From Eriocheir sinensis (taxonomy: Eukaryota; Arthropoda; Malacostraca; Decapoda; Varunidae), in NCBI RefSeq assembly GCF_024679095.1, contig NC_066517.1, positions 22,624,540 to 22,688,539 on the forward strand: a stretch of DNA of 64,000 nt, given 5' to 3'. The translations under genes were made by a program, and so were the position numbers. Below, piece by piece: positions 10,505 to 23,500 of this stretch. The notes below the pieces were generated by a model, which searched no databases, was not told the origin of the DNA, and saw only the letters and a program-made list of their open reading frames with translations. Within the stretch, counting starts at the first letter, position 1. Each line of letters opens with the position of its first letter.

Positions 10505-10835
10505 TTGGGCTTTCATGTGGGAAGAAATAAACATTGTAAAAGTTCACACAGTTTGAGAAATTTAAGATAAGACTCATAGAACTCCTCCTAAGTATTATAA
10601 GAGTGAGATATATAGAGAGAATTTGCCAGTTATTTAGTGATCGTGCTTCCTTCCTCTCCATATCTTTTCCCCTTTTTTTGTTTACCTGGTTTGGGGAATG
10701 TAAGATAAAACTAGTAATATTCCTCCTAAGATTTATAAGAATGAGGACTATAAAGAATTTCCCAGTTTTGATCATCCCTTCTTCCTCTCCAACTTTTCCT
10801 TGTAGGTTCAGGGCTGCCAACCTTACTTCTTGATT
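10505..10835. repeat. Imperfect tandem duplication, about 125 bp x 2
   Basis: ATAAGACTCATAGAACTCCT, AAGTATTATAAGAGTGAG and ATAGAGAGAATTTGCCAG (10565-10630) recur as ATAAAACTAGTAATATTCCT, AAGATTTATAAGAATGAG and ATAAAGAATTTCCCAG (10703-10770). Confidence 0.6.
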
Positions 10836-11299
10836 TATAATGCAACATGTACAGCTTCTTCCCAACAATAAAATGAACTGCTATTATATCTATTCAATAC
10901 AAACTATATACTTATCTATCAATTCCTGCTAAATCCTAATAAATTAAACTGATAAGCCACGTACAACTCTTAACTCGAAGATTACCTCAAATATTTGGGT
11001 ATTAAGGTAACTACTCTCATTACACTGGACAGGAAGAAGCAAGACCCTTAACCATGGAAAAAACAATATATCAAAGGAATACAAACCAAAGAAATAGGTT
11101 ACAGAGACTTATATAAACTTACCTCCCAGTTATTTCCATGGTTATTCCCTTTCCTCAGCCGGCAGGCCTCCATATCTTGCTCAGTTTAATTTTATCTTCA
11201 GCAAACATGACCAAGGCAACTCTCACTGGCTCACAGCCCAAAATCTAGTCTTCCTGCATGAATCACATCTACAGGCATGAGAATAAGCAACATCCCAAT

Positions 11300-11790
11300 T
11301 ACAGACATAACAAATTAACACCCACATTACCTAGCGGAATTTCCATGTTTTCTATCGCTACGCCTTTCCACATGTTAACAGCCACCAAATTACATCTACA
11401 GGCATGAGGAGAAAAAGCAAAATCCCAATTACAGACATGACAAATTACCACCTACATTACCTAGCGGAATTTCCATGTTTTCTATCGCTATGCCTTTCCA
11501 CATGTTAACAGCCACCAAATTACATCTACAGGCATGAGGAAAAGGCAAAATCCCAAGTACAGACATGACAAATTACCACCTACATTACCTAGCGGAATTT
11601 CCATGTTTTCTATCGCTATGCCTTTCCACATGTTAACAGCCACCAAATTACATCTACAGGCATGAGGAGAAAAGGCAAAATCCCAAGTACAGACATGACA
11701 AATTACCACCTACATTACCTAGCGGAATTTCCATGTTTTTCCTTTGCTACGCCTTTCCACACGTTTAACAGCCACCAAACTTGTACGACA
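11300..11790. repeat. 129-bp minisatellite containing an exon-like unit, 4 copies
   Basis: CTAGCGGAATTTCCATGTTT starts at 11331, 11461, 11589 and 11719 (spacing 128-130 bp). Read on the minus strand, each unit has CATGCCTGTAG (an acceptor-like AG after pyrimidines), about 65 bp including ATGGAAATTCCGCTAG, then GTAATG (donor-like). Copies differ by a few bases. Confidence 0.8.
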
Positions 11791-11970
11791 TAAAACTGGC
11801 CAAGTGTCGGCACCAAACTAACATGACGGAGGTTAAAGTAATGAGCACGAGATACAAAATTGGCTTTATTATCTTTCTTCGGAGAATCATAAATACTGGC
11901 TTTATACAACTCCTGCGAGACGACGCTTCAGAGTCAGGAAGTGTTAGCACGCGGCAAAGGGCGATATAGG

Positions 11971-14510
11971 GTCATCCTCTACAGGTGAAAATTATATTAG
12001 GACGATAAAAATAATCTTCCGAGAGAACTATGTACATATGCGTAAAAATCTGAAGAAGCGACACAAGCAGAGGAAGGAGTTTATGTTTTGATTTTGTTGT
12101 TGTGTGTGAACGTATTATGCACTGTTTGTTGGGCCTTCATGTTGTCTGATGTATTCCGCTGTGTGTCGTGTGTTGTGTGTCCTTAAACGGGAACAGGCGA
12201 CTTAAGTTATTCCTTCGAGTCGCCTGCTTGAGATGAGGTAAAAATCATGTTAGTCTGTATTAGTGTATGCACGTGGAAATGTACATGTGTTTGTGTGAGT
12301 GTATGTGTCACTGGAGTCATTGGCAAGTGTGTGTAGTCCGTCATAATAAAACACCACCAGAAACTCCTTAATAAAAACACAAAAGAAGCAAAATAAAGCT
12401 GAAAAGAATAGGAAAGTGAAGCAAATAGTAGTACATTAGTAACATTAAATTGTAAAATGTAAGACTTCTGTGCCGATATAAAGCATTTAGACTAGCTCGT
12501 GGAAAGAAGGCTAGAAGACAGAAAAGAAGAACATTGTAACAAAATTCTAATGCCATCTATAAAATTCTATGTACTGGTAAATTTCTTCCAAAAATAGACG
12601 TGGGAAGCCGTCCTCCCCTCTCTGATCCTCCCCAGTGAAAGCTTAAAGAGGCGATCACTGGTGAATGAGACAAGAATAGTAATGAGGCAAATAATCTGCT
12701 TCTTCCTCCACATACAACAGAACCTAAGACTTTTCACTCACTCCATCACTCACACACAGACACAAATATAAACATTCACACACACTGACAAGGCTAATAA
12801 AACTCAAATACACACACACACACACACACACACACAAGTTAGTAACATATTTACACAAACATGCACACACACACTAACAAGGCCTCTGATAAAGACTCGC
12901 AACTGTGTCCGAAGATGTGCTCTGTGCCTCACTCTCCACCTGGGATACAGGCATGTGCAGTTAAAGCTCTGTGTACCCCCACAACACACTCCCCTTCACC
13001 CCTCCACAGCACACCAGGGAAGCTTAGACCAAGATCATCCCTTACCAAAGCTAACCCAATGAAACGGAGCAGAATTTTCACCATGACTACCGAAAAAGAA
13101 ATTAACGTCGACATATATCGTCTTAGGACTACAAAAATTACATTAAAAAAACACCGATTACAGAAGAATACATGTCTAGGCTTGAGAGAAAAGAACGAGC
13201 CCTATTTTGATTATTACCATAGATGGGATGTGTGTTTATAAATAGGGAATGCGAAGGCACCCCACCGCTAGGCACTTCACAATGAACAAGTCCGCTGGGT
13301 CGGGTAACACCCAACCTTGCCTATCCTAACCCCAAGAGGCTAAACGTAAAGCTCTCGGTGAATAATATACACATTACGTACATCATCACACGTCTGATAT
13401 GCACCTCTGTTCTCCTTTATCCCTCAGTAGTACCAATTTTATCCTGTACATGTCCCTTATAAGATAGACTTTTTTACTTACTCTTCCATTTCCTACATAA
13501 CTTATACCTTATTCACTTTTATCTCATTTCCCAACACTAATTTTATCCTCATTCATATTCCCAATTTTTACTTTCATTTCATCTCCCAATACCAATTTTA
13601 TTTCCCTTCAAATGCCCCTTTTTTTACCTTTATTTCATCTCCCAACACCAGTTTTATTTCCCTTCACATTTCCAATTTCTACTTTTATTTAATCTCCTAA
13701 TACCAGTGTTTTTCCCTTTCAAATGCTCTTTTTCACTTTATGTCATCTCCCAATGCCAATCACTTTTTCCCTTCAAATGCCCTTTTTATACTTTTATTTA
13801 ATCTCCCAACACCAATTTTATTTCCCTTCACATTCACAATATCTACTTTTATTTCATATCCTGACACCAATTTTCCCCCCCTTACATTCCCCTTTTTTTC
13901 TTTTATTTCATCTCCCAATTCCAACCAATATTTTTCCCTTCAAATGCCCTGTTTACCCACCTCTCACACCTCCTCTATCTCCTATATCACCAGCACTTCA
14001 CCATCTCCGTAAATTTAGATACAATGGTGGAAGACACACAATTTCTTATTAGTTTGCCTCGCTTCCTTCACTTCTAATTACGCATGGCAGCTTAGTTAGT
14101 AGGAGGAATATTTTACGACCTTTCACTCACTCATTCTCCCTTGCATACCCTGGACATCTCTTAGACAAACAGAATAAATACTTTTTCTTCTCTGGCGCAC
14201 TTAACCAACACCCTGGCTTCTTCCTATGTACCATACCAGTGCTCTGTCTCACCCGACTATACCAAATCTAGACCACTTCTGTCACACATTCAATATACTA
14301 CCCACTGCCCATCATCCTCCTTCCTTCCCTTCTAAGCCCCTATGAGACCTCAGTCCTTCTTATGCGCTACTCTACAATCCTGTCTTCTTCACTCCTCACA
14401 CATACTCTGACACCTCTGTACACCCTGTCAACCAGCCCTTCCAAACAGTGCCGTGTCTTTCCTATATACACCCTGTCATCAGTCAGACTTCCAACACCTT
14501 GACAACCTCC
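11971..14510. other. Intergenic DNA downstream of ATP9
   Basis: Contains a (CA)13 at 12811-12836 and the pyrimidine-rich minisatellite at 13495-13960. Between 14041 and 14510 lies what is probably the ATP9 3' UTR. No other gene was seen. Confidence 0.45.
13495..13960. repeat. About 60-bp pyrimidine-rich minisatellite, about 8 copies
   Basis: Units follow CTTTTATTTCATCTCCCAAY, then ACCAATTTTATTTCCCTTCA, then CATTCCC or AATGCCC. The divergence between units is about 10-20% by eye. The open frames on the plus strand here are products of the repeat. Confidence 0.7.
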
Positions 14511-17500
14511 TCAAGGGTTTTGTGAGAGGCTTGAGCTTCCAAAGGTGTTCAGCTCCTCCAGCTTCGAGTAGGTTGGTGGCGTGAACTTGCGTCTCAGGAA
14601 CTTGAGGATGTACAGAGGCAGGGAGGAGACGAGGGTGATGACGAGGACCTTCCAGAAGAAGTCCTTGGATTTGATGAACTCCCAGTCTGGTGGTGGAGGG
14701 AGAAAAGGGAGGAAGGGATGTTAGAATGGTAGAGAAGTATGTACATTAGGAAGGAAAAGGGAAACAGTGAACATCTGATTTCTTACAGTAGAATGACTAA
14801 CCCAGTGAAGGTAGAACACATAAATGAACACAAAAAATAAACACCTCACAACAGAACATACACATAAAACACAACAGAACACACAAAAAGCACATCACAA
14901 AAAAATACCCACACATTAAAACAACAAAAATTCAGAGGACAGCATCCAGATCTGAGGTTGTGTAAGGGTGAATGAGACTTAAGAGAGTGGATGGGATGGT
15001 TGATTGTGGGTGTGTAAGGGAGAAAGGGATGGTTGTGTGAGGTATGATGTGGATGAGGAAAGGATGACGATTGGATGAGGGTAAACAGGTAAGAAGAGAG
15101 AATAATGAAATAATAATAAACAACAAAAATAAAAATACGATAAAAAGTACAGATGAAAATAGCTCACCAAAGTAGTGCATGAAGATGACTGACAGCGCAT
15201 AGAAGCCGAGGGAGAGGAACTGTGCCACCACCATAAGGGGATGCCAGGTGCGCACAGTGAGGCCCACCATCAGGAGCTCCGTCAGGATGAGCGACGTGAA
15301 GCTGATGCTCACAACATGGATCAGCTCGTCCTCAAACAGCAGCATCGCACCGTACATCAACACACCGCCTGAGGAAGAGGGACAAAGTGGTGTGTTTCTG
15401 TGTCCATTTTCTGTCCTAATATGTATGCTAAGCTAATTTGGTATAGTCAGGCGAGACAAGGCACTGATACGGTACATAAGAAAAGTCAGGGCGTTGGTTA
15501 AGTATGCAAGAGAGGAAAGTTATGGAGATGAACTGGTGTGTTTCGATGTCTATTTCTTGTAGTTCAAAGCTGAAATATGCCGACTCTTTTTTTCATTTTA
15601 GTCACGGTGAAAATTTTGGTCGAGTTGTATGAGGGAGGAAATACACATCAAGGAACTTTTGTCCAGAGTTTGTCAGTGAAAGGGATGAAAGAACGAAGAT
15701 ACAAATAGTCAACTCTTGCATTGAGAAGCTGGACAGCATATAGATCAGCTAGAATGGAAAATCATGTGCAGCGAGGCAGTGGGAGAGGTGCAGGCAAGAA
15801 GTTACCAAGTTCTTAAAAGCAGTTAGGATGAAAAGAGCAATAAAAGAAAAGGGGGGAAAAGAAAAGAATAAAAGGAAAGGGAAGCAACACCGTCAGAATT
15901 TAAGAGGTGAAAGACAGTCCAGGGAAAGAGGGTTGTCGATGAAGCATAAAGTCCTTGATCCACCTCCGAATGACGTACACACACACACTCACCTTGGTAC
16001 ACACTAATGAGCACCCACACGAAGAAGGTCTTGTAGGAGAGGGAGCGCCCTTTGGTGAGGTCCTTGTACAGCTCAGGGTAGGTGAGGGCAATGGTGGGGG
16101 AAACGTCGTGATCCAGGACGAGGGAGAACACAGGGAAATTGGTGTAGATCGTAGCATACCTGTGAGAGGTGAGACGGTGTTAAAGCGAGGGTGCTGCTAG
16201 GCTTGTGTTGGCTGTCATTGTTGCTCTTGTTGTTGAAGGAAGGATGGGTCTCTTGTATTAGTGTAAGTAAAGTTTGGAGCATATGCTATAGCTGTGAGAG
16301 GAGAGACGGTGTTAAGACGAGGGTGCTGCTAGGCTTGTGTTGGCTGTCATTGTTGCTCTTGTTGTTGAAGGAAGGATGGGTCTCTTGTATTAGTGTAAGT
16401 AAAGTTTTGAGCATATGCTATAGCTGTGAGAGGAGAGACAGTGTTAAGGCGGGGGTGCTGCTAGGGTTGTGTTGGCCGTCATTGTTGCTGTTCTTGTTGA
16501 AGGGATGTAAGAGTCTCATATTAGCGTAAGTAGACAAAGTTGGGCACATACGCTACGGCTGCACATGGCCTCAGTGCTCATTTCTGTCACATTAGCAAGG
16601 AGATACTTGATTTGTGTGGGGAAAGGAAGGAGTTAAGGAGCTAATTGCTGTCATTAATGGAATGGTGTCAAGATAATGATGATGTGAGGGATGTGTTGGC
16701 TGTCATTGTTCCTGTTGTTCTTGAAAGATTTTGTTAATGGTAAATGAATGCTCACCCAACCATGAGGAAGCCTTGGTAGAGCGCCACGCTGGAGAAATAG
16801 AATATGGAGGAGAAGATGGCCTGCATGGTGGAGATGATGAGGCCGCGGTGCATGACAAACTGGGACAGCGCTGCCGATCGCTTGTACGAGTTGCGACCAT
16901 GAACGAGGCAGAGGCGGGAGATGTGCTGGAACTGCTCGATGCTGAAGTCGGCCGCCAGTGATGCCTGCTTGCCTTCCTGAGGGTGAACGTGAGACTTGGT
17001 GTGTAGTGGATTGCAGCGTTACGGTTTATTAAATAATGTGAGACTAAGAATAAATGTCCCTGTATTTTGGTATGTCATGGGAGTTAACTAAAAGGAATAT
17101 AGCTGCCCTGCCCTGCCCTGCCCACCTTGCCAACGATGCCAATGCCTGCATCTGCCGCTTGGATCATGGACACATCATTCCCACCATCGCCCACCGCTGC
17201 TGTGCGCTTCCCTGTGTGTCGCTGGATCAGGCGTACAACTGCTGCTTTCTGGGGGAGGATGAGAGGAAGGTGGCTGAGCAAGGTCAAGTAATATTAGAGA
17301 CCAGTGGATTATGACGAGGCTGTCTTGGTTAAAGTTAAAAGTTCCTGCATCTTACTTCAGCTTTTAACTTTACAATCCCACTATTATTCACATTTTACAC
17401 CTCCTTACACATCCTTCATTCAATTCATGCAGTTAATACTTTCCATAACTAATTTTTTTACCCTATACACCTTCAACTAATACATACACTTCACAGTTTT

Positions 17501-20500
17501 CCCAATAATTACTTACACTTACACTTCCAACACATTTTACAACTCTTTACGCATCATTCATTCAATTCATGCAGTTTATAATTTCCATAACTAATTTTTT
17601 TACCCTATACACCTTCAACTAATACATACACTTCACAATTTTCCCAATAATTACTTACACTTTACACTTCCAGCTAATTCATACACTTAACTCTTTCCTA
17701 AACTTTCACACCTCAATCTTCCCAGGTACGAGGGGCCAGGTGAGCAGCGTACCTGTGTGGGGGAGCACCTGCACACCACCACCACCGGACACTGCACCGC
17801 CAAGTCCATCAGCTCGTGCTCGTAGTACTGAAGGCAGGTCTCCAAGGCGTCCCCCTGAACAGAGACAAATGAAGGACTTTATTCATTTATCTATTCATTT
17901 TTCTAGAGCAAGGGAGATAGTTCGAGGGGGCAAATAAACAGGAGGTACAAAAAAAGACCACTGGCGCGAGAAATGGTAAGCTTCATCATCCAATCTCGGT
18001 CCTTATTCTTATTTTCTTTGCTAACCCATAATTCGTTGCTTAATTCTCCATCACACAAACTCATAATTTTCACCTACGCTTTCCTCTTTACCTTTATAAT
18101 GAGGGCGGAGTCACTCTTCCTCCTGAGGGCATTGAGTTCCAGATGAGCCTCCCGCCTCGAGCCCAGGGAACCCATGATGTGCATTCCCTGGTTGGGGGAC
18201 ACGAGCCGGGAACTCTTGGCGATGCAGGTGGCTGTCTCAAGTTTGTCACCCGTAAGCATCCAGATCTGTGGGTGTGTGAAGGTGGATGAGGTTTAAGAGA
18301 GTGTACGAGAGGATGTATGTAAGGGAGGATGGGATGGTTGAGTGTGGGTGTGTAAGGGAGAAAGGGATTGTTATGTGAGGTATGATGTGGATGAGGAAGG
18401 AAGGACAAAGGCGTGAGGGTAAATAAGCAAAGAGAGGAGGAAACATAATGAAGATGATTAAAGACAGACAAGTAAAATGCTGGAGGAGGAACAGATTAAT
18501 GGTGGTAGGGAGTGACATAAAACAATAACACTAGAACACTTTTATGATTTATTTTATACTTTGTCCGCTCAATTTTACTTTAAGTCAGTCTCCCTGTTTA
18601 TCTACATGTCTATCTGTCTGCCTGTCTCTCTGTCAATTTGTCTCTTTGCTTGTCTGTCCATCTGCCCCTCCTCTGTCTGTGTGTCCATCTCCCCTTCTGT
18701 CTGCCTGTTTGTCCATCTGTCTGTGTCTGTCCAACTGTCTCTGTCTGTCTATCTTCTGTTTCTCTCCCTTCCCCCTCTTCCCTACCTTCATGCCAGCGTT
18801 CCTCAGCACCTCCAGAGTCTGCTTAACATTGGTCTGTAGCTTGTCCTCCACCCCCGTCAGGCACAGCAGCTCCAGGTCACACTCCAGCGTCTCCACCACC
18901 GCCGCCACTCGACTCCCTCGCTCCGTCACACTCAGTTTGGCCGCGTTGTACATTTGCTGCGATAAGGAAGGGAAGGATGATGGTGATACTTACTAAATCT
19001 ACTGTGGATGCTCAATTAAGGAGGTAAAGGATGGTGATGTCCTCTGTTTATTATTATTTTTTTTTTTACATCAATGGAAACAGCTTAAGGGCATAATAAA
19101 TGGAAAAACGAAAGTCTGCCATGTATTGTGGATATTCAGAATTTATTTACTATTGCATAAAGAGGGTTAACGTAAAGATATCCATAGATCAATTTACTAT
19201 TACTGAAGAAGTCTATATTTTACTTTAGCATGATCATTTCCTTGTTGCTAAAGAGAACAGATGTAAGATAATGAGGCACAGACACTCAAAAATTTAATTA
19301 CTGAGCATTAGGATTTAAAACCAGCCATTAAAATAAGTCTCAAGTGCACACAAACTAGATCAATAAGCCCCCCCCAAAAACCAACGCACCTCAAAGTGAG
19401 TGTACTGTTCCGTGGTGAGCACCTTGCGGGCCACCACCAGCGTGCGGAGGCCCTTCTGCGCCAGGTTGATGCACTCCTCCTCCAGCCAGTCATTGTACTC
19501 CACCATGGACGCCATCACGGTGTCGGCGCCCTTCATGTACAGCACCACCTGCCCCGTTGACTCCTCCTAGCGAGACACATAAACTCTATATTAAACTTCC
19601 GGTTGCTCTAAGAAAAATAAAACTCTCAATACACATCCTCTCCATACTAAAGGTTGTCATATTAACCCAGTATCAGCGGGGATCATGTTTCTTAATGGTC
19701 CCTCTAAGCGAGAAAAATGAGGAAAAATCATGACTCATACAAACCATTTCATAATATATATCAAAGCATGTCTGATCAGTTTATGTATCATCAATTTTGG
19801 GGGGTTCATATCATGGCACAAATTTGGCCCGTCGCTGCTACCGGGTTAAGAAAAATAGTATGAAAACAAAAGAAGTTCATATGATTTATCAGGAGGAAAG
19901 ACACTGTAAGAGAATTAGAAAAGATTTATCAGCAAAAAATGAAGCAAAACTGATACTGAAAAATAACTGGTTCACAAGATTTATCAGGAGGGATGACACA
20001 AGACCTGTACTAAATAATTTTAAGTCCACATATTAACATAAAATAGCTTAAATGTCTGAAGGGTTTAAATGATTGAATTCCAGTATCATAAAGTCTTCCC
20101 TCCAATCTCCCAGTCCCCTAGAAGCACTCACCCTAACAATGATTCCCATCCTCTTGGACTCCGAGGTGAAAGGGAAGATCTGGAGCACAGTATAGGTGAG
20201 CATCTTGCCCTGGGGTGTTCGTAAGGTCAGAGTGGTCAGGTCACGATGCACCAATGGCAGCCCAACACTCTCCGTCCAGCGCACCAGTGACACCTGCAAC
20301 ACACACACAGATAAACTTACTATTCTTTATCTTAACAGCCTTTATCCATGTCTTGTAGGAAATGTATGTTCAGGCCCACACCTCTTGAATTTGTGACATC
20401 AGCGAGTTAACTTTCTACTTTATTTACCTTGCCCAAAGTCTATCCTATTCCTCCATGCTGCCTTCCCAAAAGACCACTTGTTCCTTATTCATTCTTATCT

Positions 20501-23500
20501 TAACCACTCCCAAACACCCCTTAAACTCCACTCTCCCAATACCCAAGTCCTAATGTAGCCTAACCTAACCTAACCTCACCTCGTCAGGGCTGGAGGCTTG
20601 GTAGTTAACATTGTGAGCGATCTGGATGTCCTCAGTCTCCTCTAAGGCAGGGTTGACGCCTTCCTCGTACACCGGTGTCACGTTATGGCACAGCGCGATG
20701 GCCTTTACAGCCTCCCCCACACGTGTCACCACTGTCCTGCGCATGCGTGTGGGTGTGGCCGTGGCTCCCTGGCTGCTGCTGCTGCTGCTGTCCTTGCCGA
20801 AGAAGGTGGACACGTGTGCCGAGACCTGTGGGTGGGTGGAGACTTAGGTTAGTAGACTATTTAGAGAAGATACACTGACAGGGGCATAGGAAAAGATAAA
20901 GATAAAGGCAGGGGAAAGAATACAGCTTAAAGAAAGGGTTTAGAATATCTTTTTAAGTATAGGACACAAATTAAAGTAATATAGAAATGGCAGTAACACA
21001 CTACTCCATAAAAAATAAAAAATAAAAAGACATTGATCAAATTCAGCTCCAACAGTGTCTTGATGGTGAAGTTAACATTGAAATTGACACAAAAATATAG
21101 GAAAAAGAAAAGAACAAAAAGAAGCACAGTAAACAGGCAGAGGAGATAAAGATTAAGACATACAAAGACAACTATGGAGTGGGAAACAAACATGAAAAGA
21201 GACACAGAAATATTGATAAGACAGACAGTTTGGGACCATCACCTCACCTCATCGAAAGTGTCAGTCCCATAAGCCACGGTGCCAAGGTGGAGAATCTTGA
21301 AGACCATCTCATTCTGGGTGAGGGTGCCAGTCTTGTCGGTGAGCAGGTAGGTGATGCGGCCCAGCTCCTCGGGGATGGTGGTGGAGCGGACCACTGTGCC
21401 CTGCATCTCCTTGTCACGGTGGATCACCCACGAGTAGAAGGCCTTCCCGACATCCAGGTTGACTCGCAGACTGGGGAAGGGTTTTCAGTTATTTCTATTC
21501 CTATATTTGTGTAACTGGTCTATTTCTGGGACAAGACTTTTCACATCCAGGTTGACTCGCAGACTGGGGAATGGTTCTCAGTCATTTCTATTCCTATTGT
21601 TTTTTGTAACTGGTCTATTTCTGGGACAAGGCTTTCTATACATTTCTTCCTTACATCCAAATTGACTCACAAGCTGGGGAAGTGTTCTCAGTCATCCCTA
21701 TTCCTGTTTCTTTTCTAAGTCATCTATTCCTAGGACAAAGATTTCTATACCTTCCCTACATACAGACTGATTAGCAGACTGGGAAAATTATGTCTGTCTT
21801 TCCACCTTATCTACTTCTCAACCATGTTCTTATCAATCAAACACACCGTCATTCTCTGCATATTAGGAACCTTTCTCAACTCTCTTATTCTGGTAATGTG
21901 TTAGTAGGTGAGGAAGTGATGAGAGATAAAGACGTGCGTCCTCCTCACCTGATGGGAATGATGTAGGAGAAGAGCAGCATGAAGCGGAAGAAGTAGCGGT
22001 ACCAGGGGCCGCTGAAACCCTTGAGGCACATCATCACCACGGTCAGGCCCAGCACCGCCACGAACAACAGCTGAAGAATAACAAAAGCCGGTCATTATTA
22101 TCACTATCATTATCTCATACTTCCCCCCAAAAACACTTATACACTACATATTACCATTATCACCATATACTTCATTACTTAATCTAAACACTTCATGGGT
22201 CTTAAAATATATTCACAAAAGGAAATAAAAACAAAGAGACCCATTTCCGGTTACATATAAAAATCTACTGCATAAAAAAGATCAATTCAAGCCCTTATAT
22301 GTTGCTTCCATCCAAAAAACAAAAGGAAATATCAGTCCCTCATCAGCCCACCTTCGTTAAGTTGTTAATCTCAAGGTCAAGGAGTCCGACCTTCGACCTC
22401 GGCGCAGCATTGTTCATGACGGCGCGAGTCTCACAACCGGTGTAGATGACCAGCCCCAGGAGCCTGCCCGACGCCACCACTGACCCCGCCCACACGGTGT
22501 TCTCCACGCACAGGGATTCCTCCGTCGACGTGTCATGCTGTACAGGAGAGATTATTTTATAGGGACAAGTTGAGAGTAGTCATAGAAAGAAAGCCACCAA
22601 TGTGAAGACTAGATTAAAAAGGTGATCTAACTTCTGAAATTCTACATGGATTGGAATAATGGCAGATGATATGGTTTATGAGGAATGGATAGTAACAGTA
22701 ACACATGGAGAATAAAAAAATAAACAAAATTAAAGCTAAGAATATTGGTTTACACGTTCCATAAATGCTGGTACTGACTGACTACGTGAATGAATAGAGG
22801 AGATAAAAAAAGATATTGACACCAAAACATGGATACTAGAAAAATGGAAACAATTAAGGCTGTGAATACTAGATTACAAGTTACATTAAAGCTTGCACTG
22901 ACTAAGCTATGAGAAAGAATAGAGGAGATAAAAAGAGGATTCAAATCATGAACACAGAAAACTAAAGAAATAAAGGCTGAGAATTCTAGGTTACAAGTTC
23001 CATAGAATCTGGCACTGACTATGCTCTGTGAAAGAAGAGAGAAGATAAAAAGAGGACTCAAATCATGAACACAGAAAACTAAAGAAATAAAGGCTGAGAA
23101 TTCTAGGTTACAAGTTCCATAAAATCTGGCATTGACTAAGCTCTGTGAAAGAATAGAGAAGATAAAAAGAGGACTCAAATAATGAACACAGAAAACTAAA
23201 GAAATAAAGGCTGAGAATTCTAGGTTACAAGTTCCATAGAATCTGGCACTGACTAAGCTATGAGAAAGAATAGAGGAGATAAAAAGAGGACTCAAATCAT
23301 GAACACAGAAAACTAAAGAAATAAAGGCTATGAATACTAGGTTACAAGTTTCATAAGAGGATGCACTGACTACATGAATGAATAGAGACAACAAGGAGAC
23401 CATTACCTTAGTGAACGTCCCTATGAAGTTGTGTATGTCCTTCTGGGGCTTCTCCGCATACACCGTGGCATCCATGGAGAAGAGTTCCTCGTTCGTCTCC

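Larger units (their letters stand above)
10380..11910 (-). other. Possible small transcription unit (doubtful)
   Basis: On the minus strand a TATAAAG (11900-11906) is followed by a unit ending ATGGAAATTCCGCTAG then GTAATG, which looks like a short first exon with a donor. Farther on, a segment ends AACTGGGAG then GTAAGT near 11120. A possible last piece near 10460-10530 reads KPKNPRPRPKEESCDIKIK and a stop. I recognise no protein and cannot show that these pieces join. Treat it as a candidate only. Confidence 0.2.

Noticed and set aside
10380..10868. 162-codon minus-strand frame
   Set aside because: Contains the 125-bp tandem duplication and no recognisable domain; low-complexity intron-like DNA.
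13723..14052. 109-codon plus-strand Phe/Pro/Ser-rich frame
   Set aside because: Translation of the 60-bp pyrimidine-rich minisatellite.
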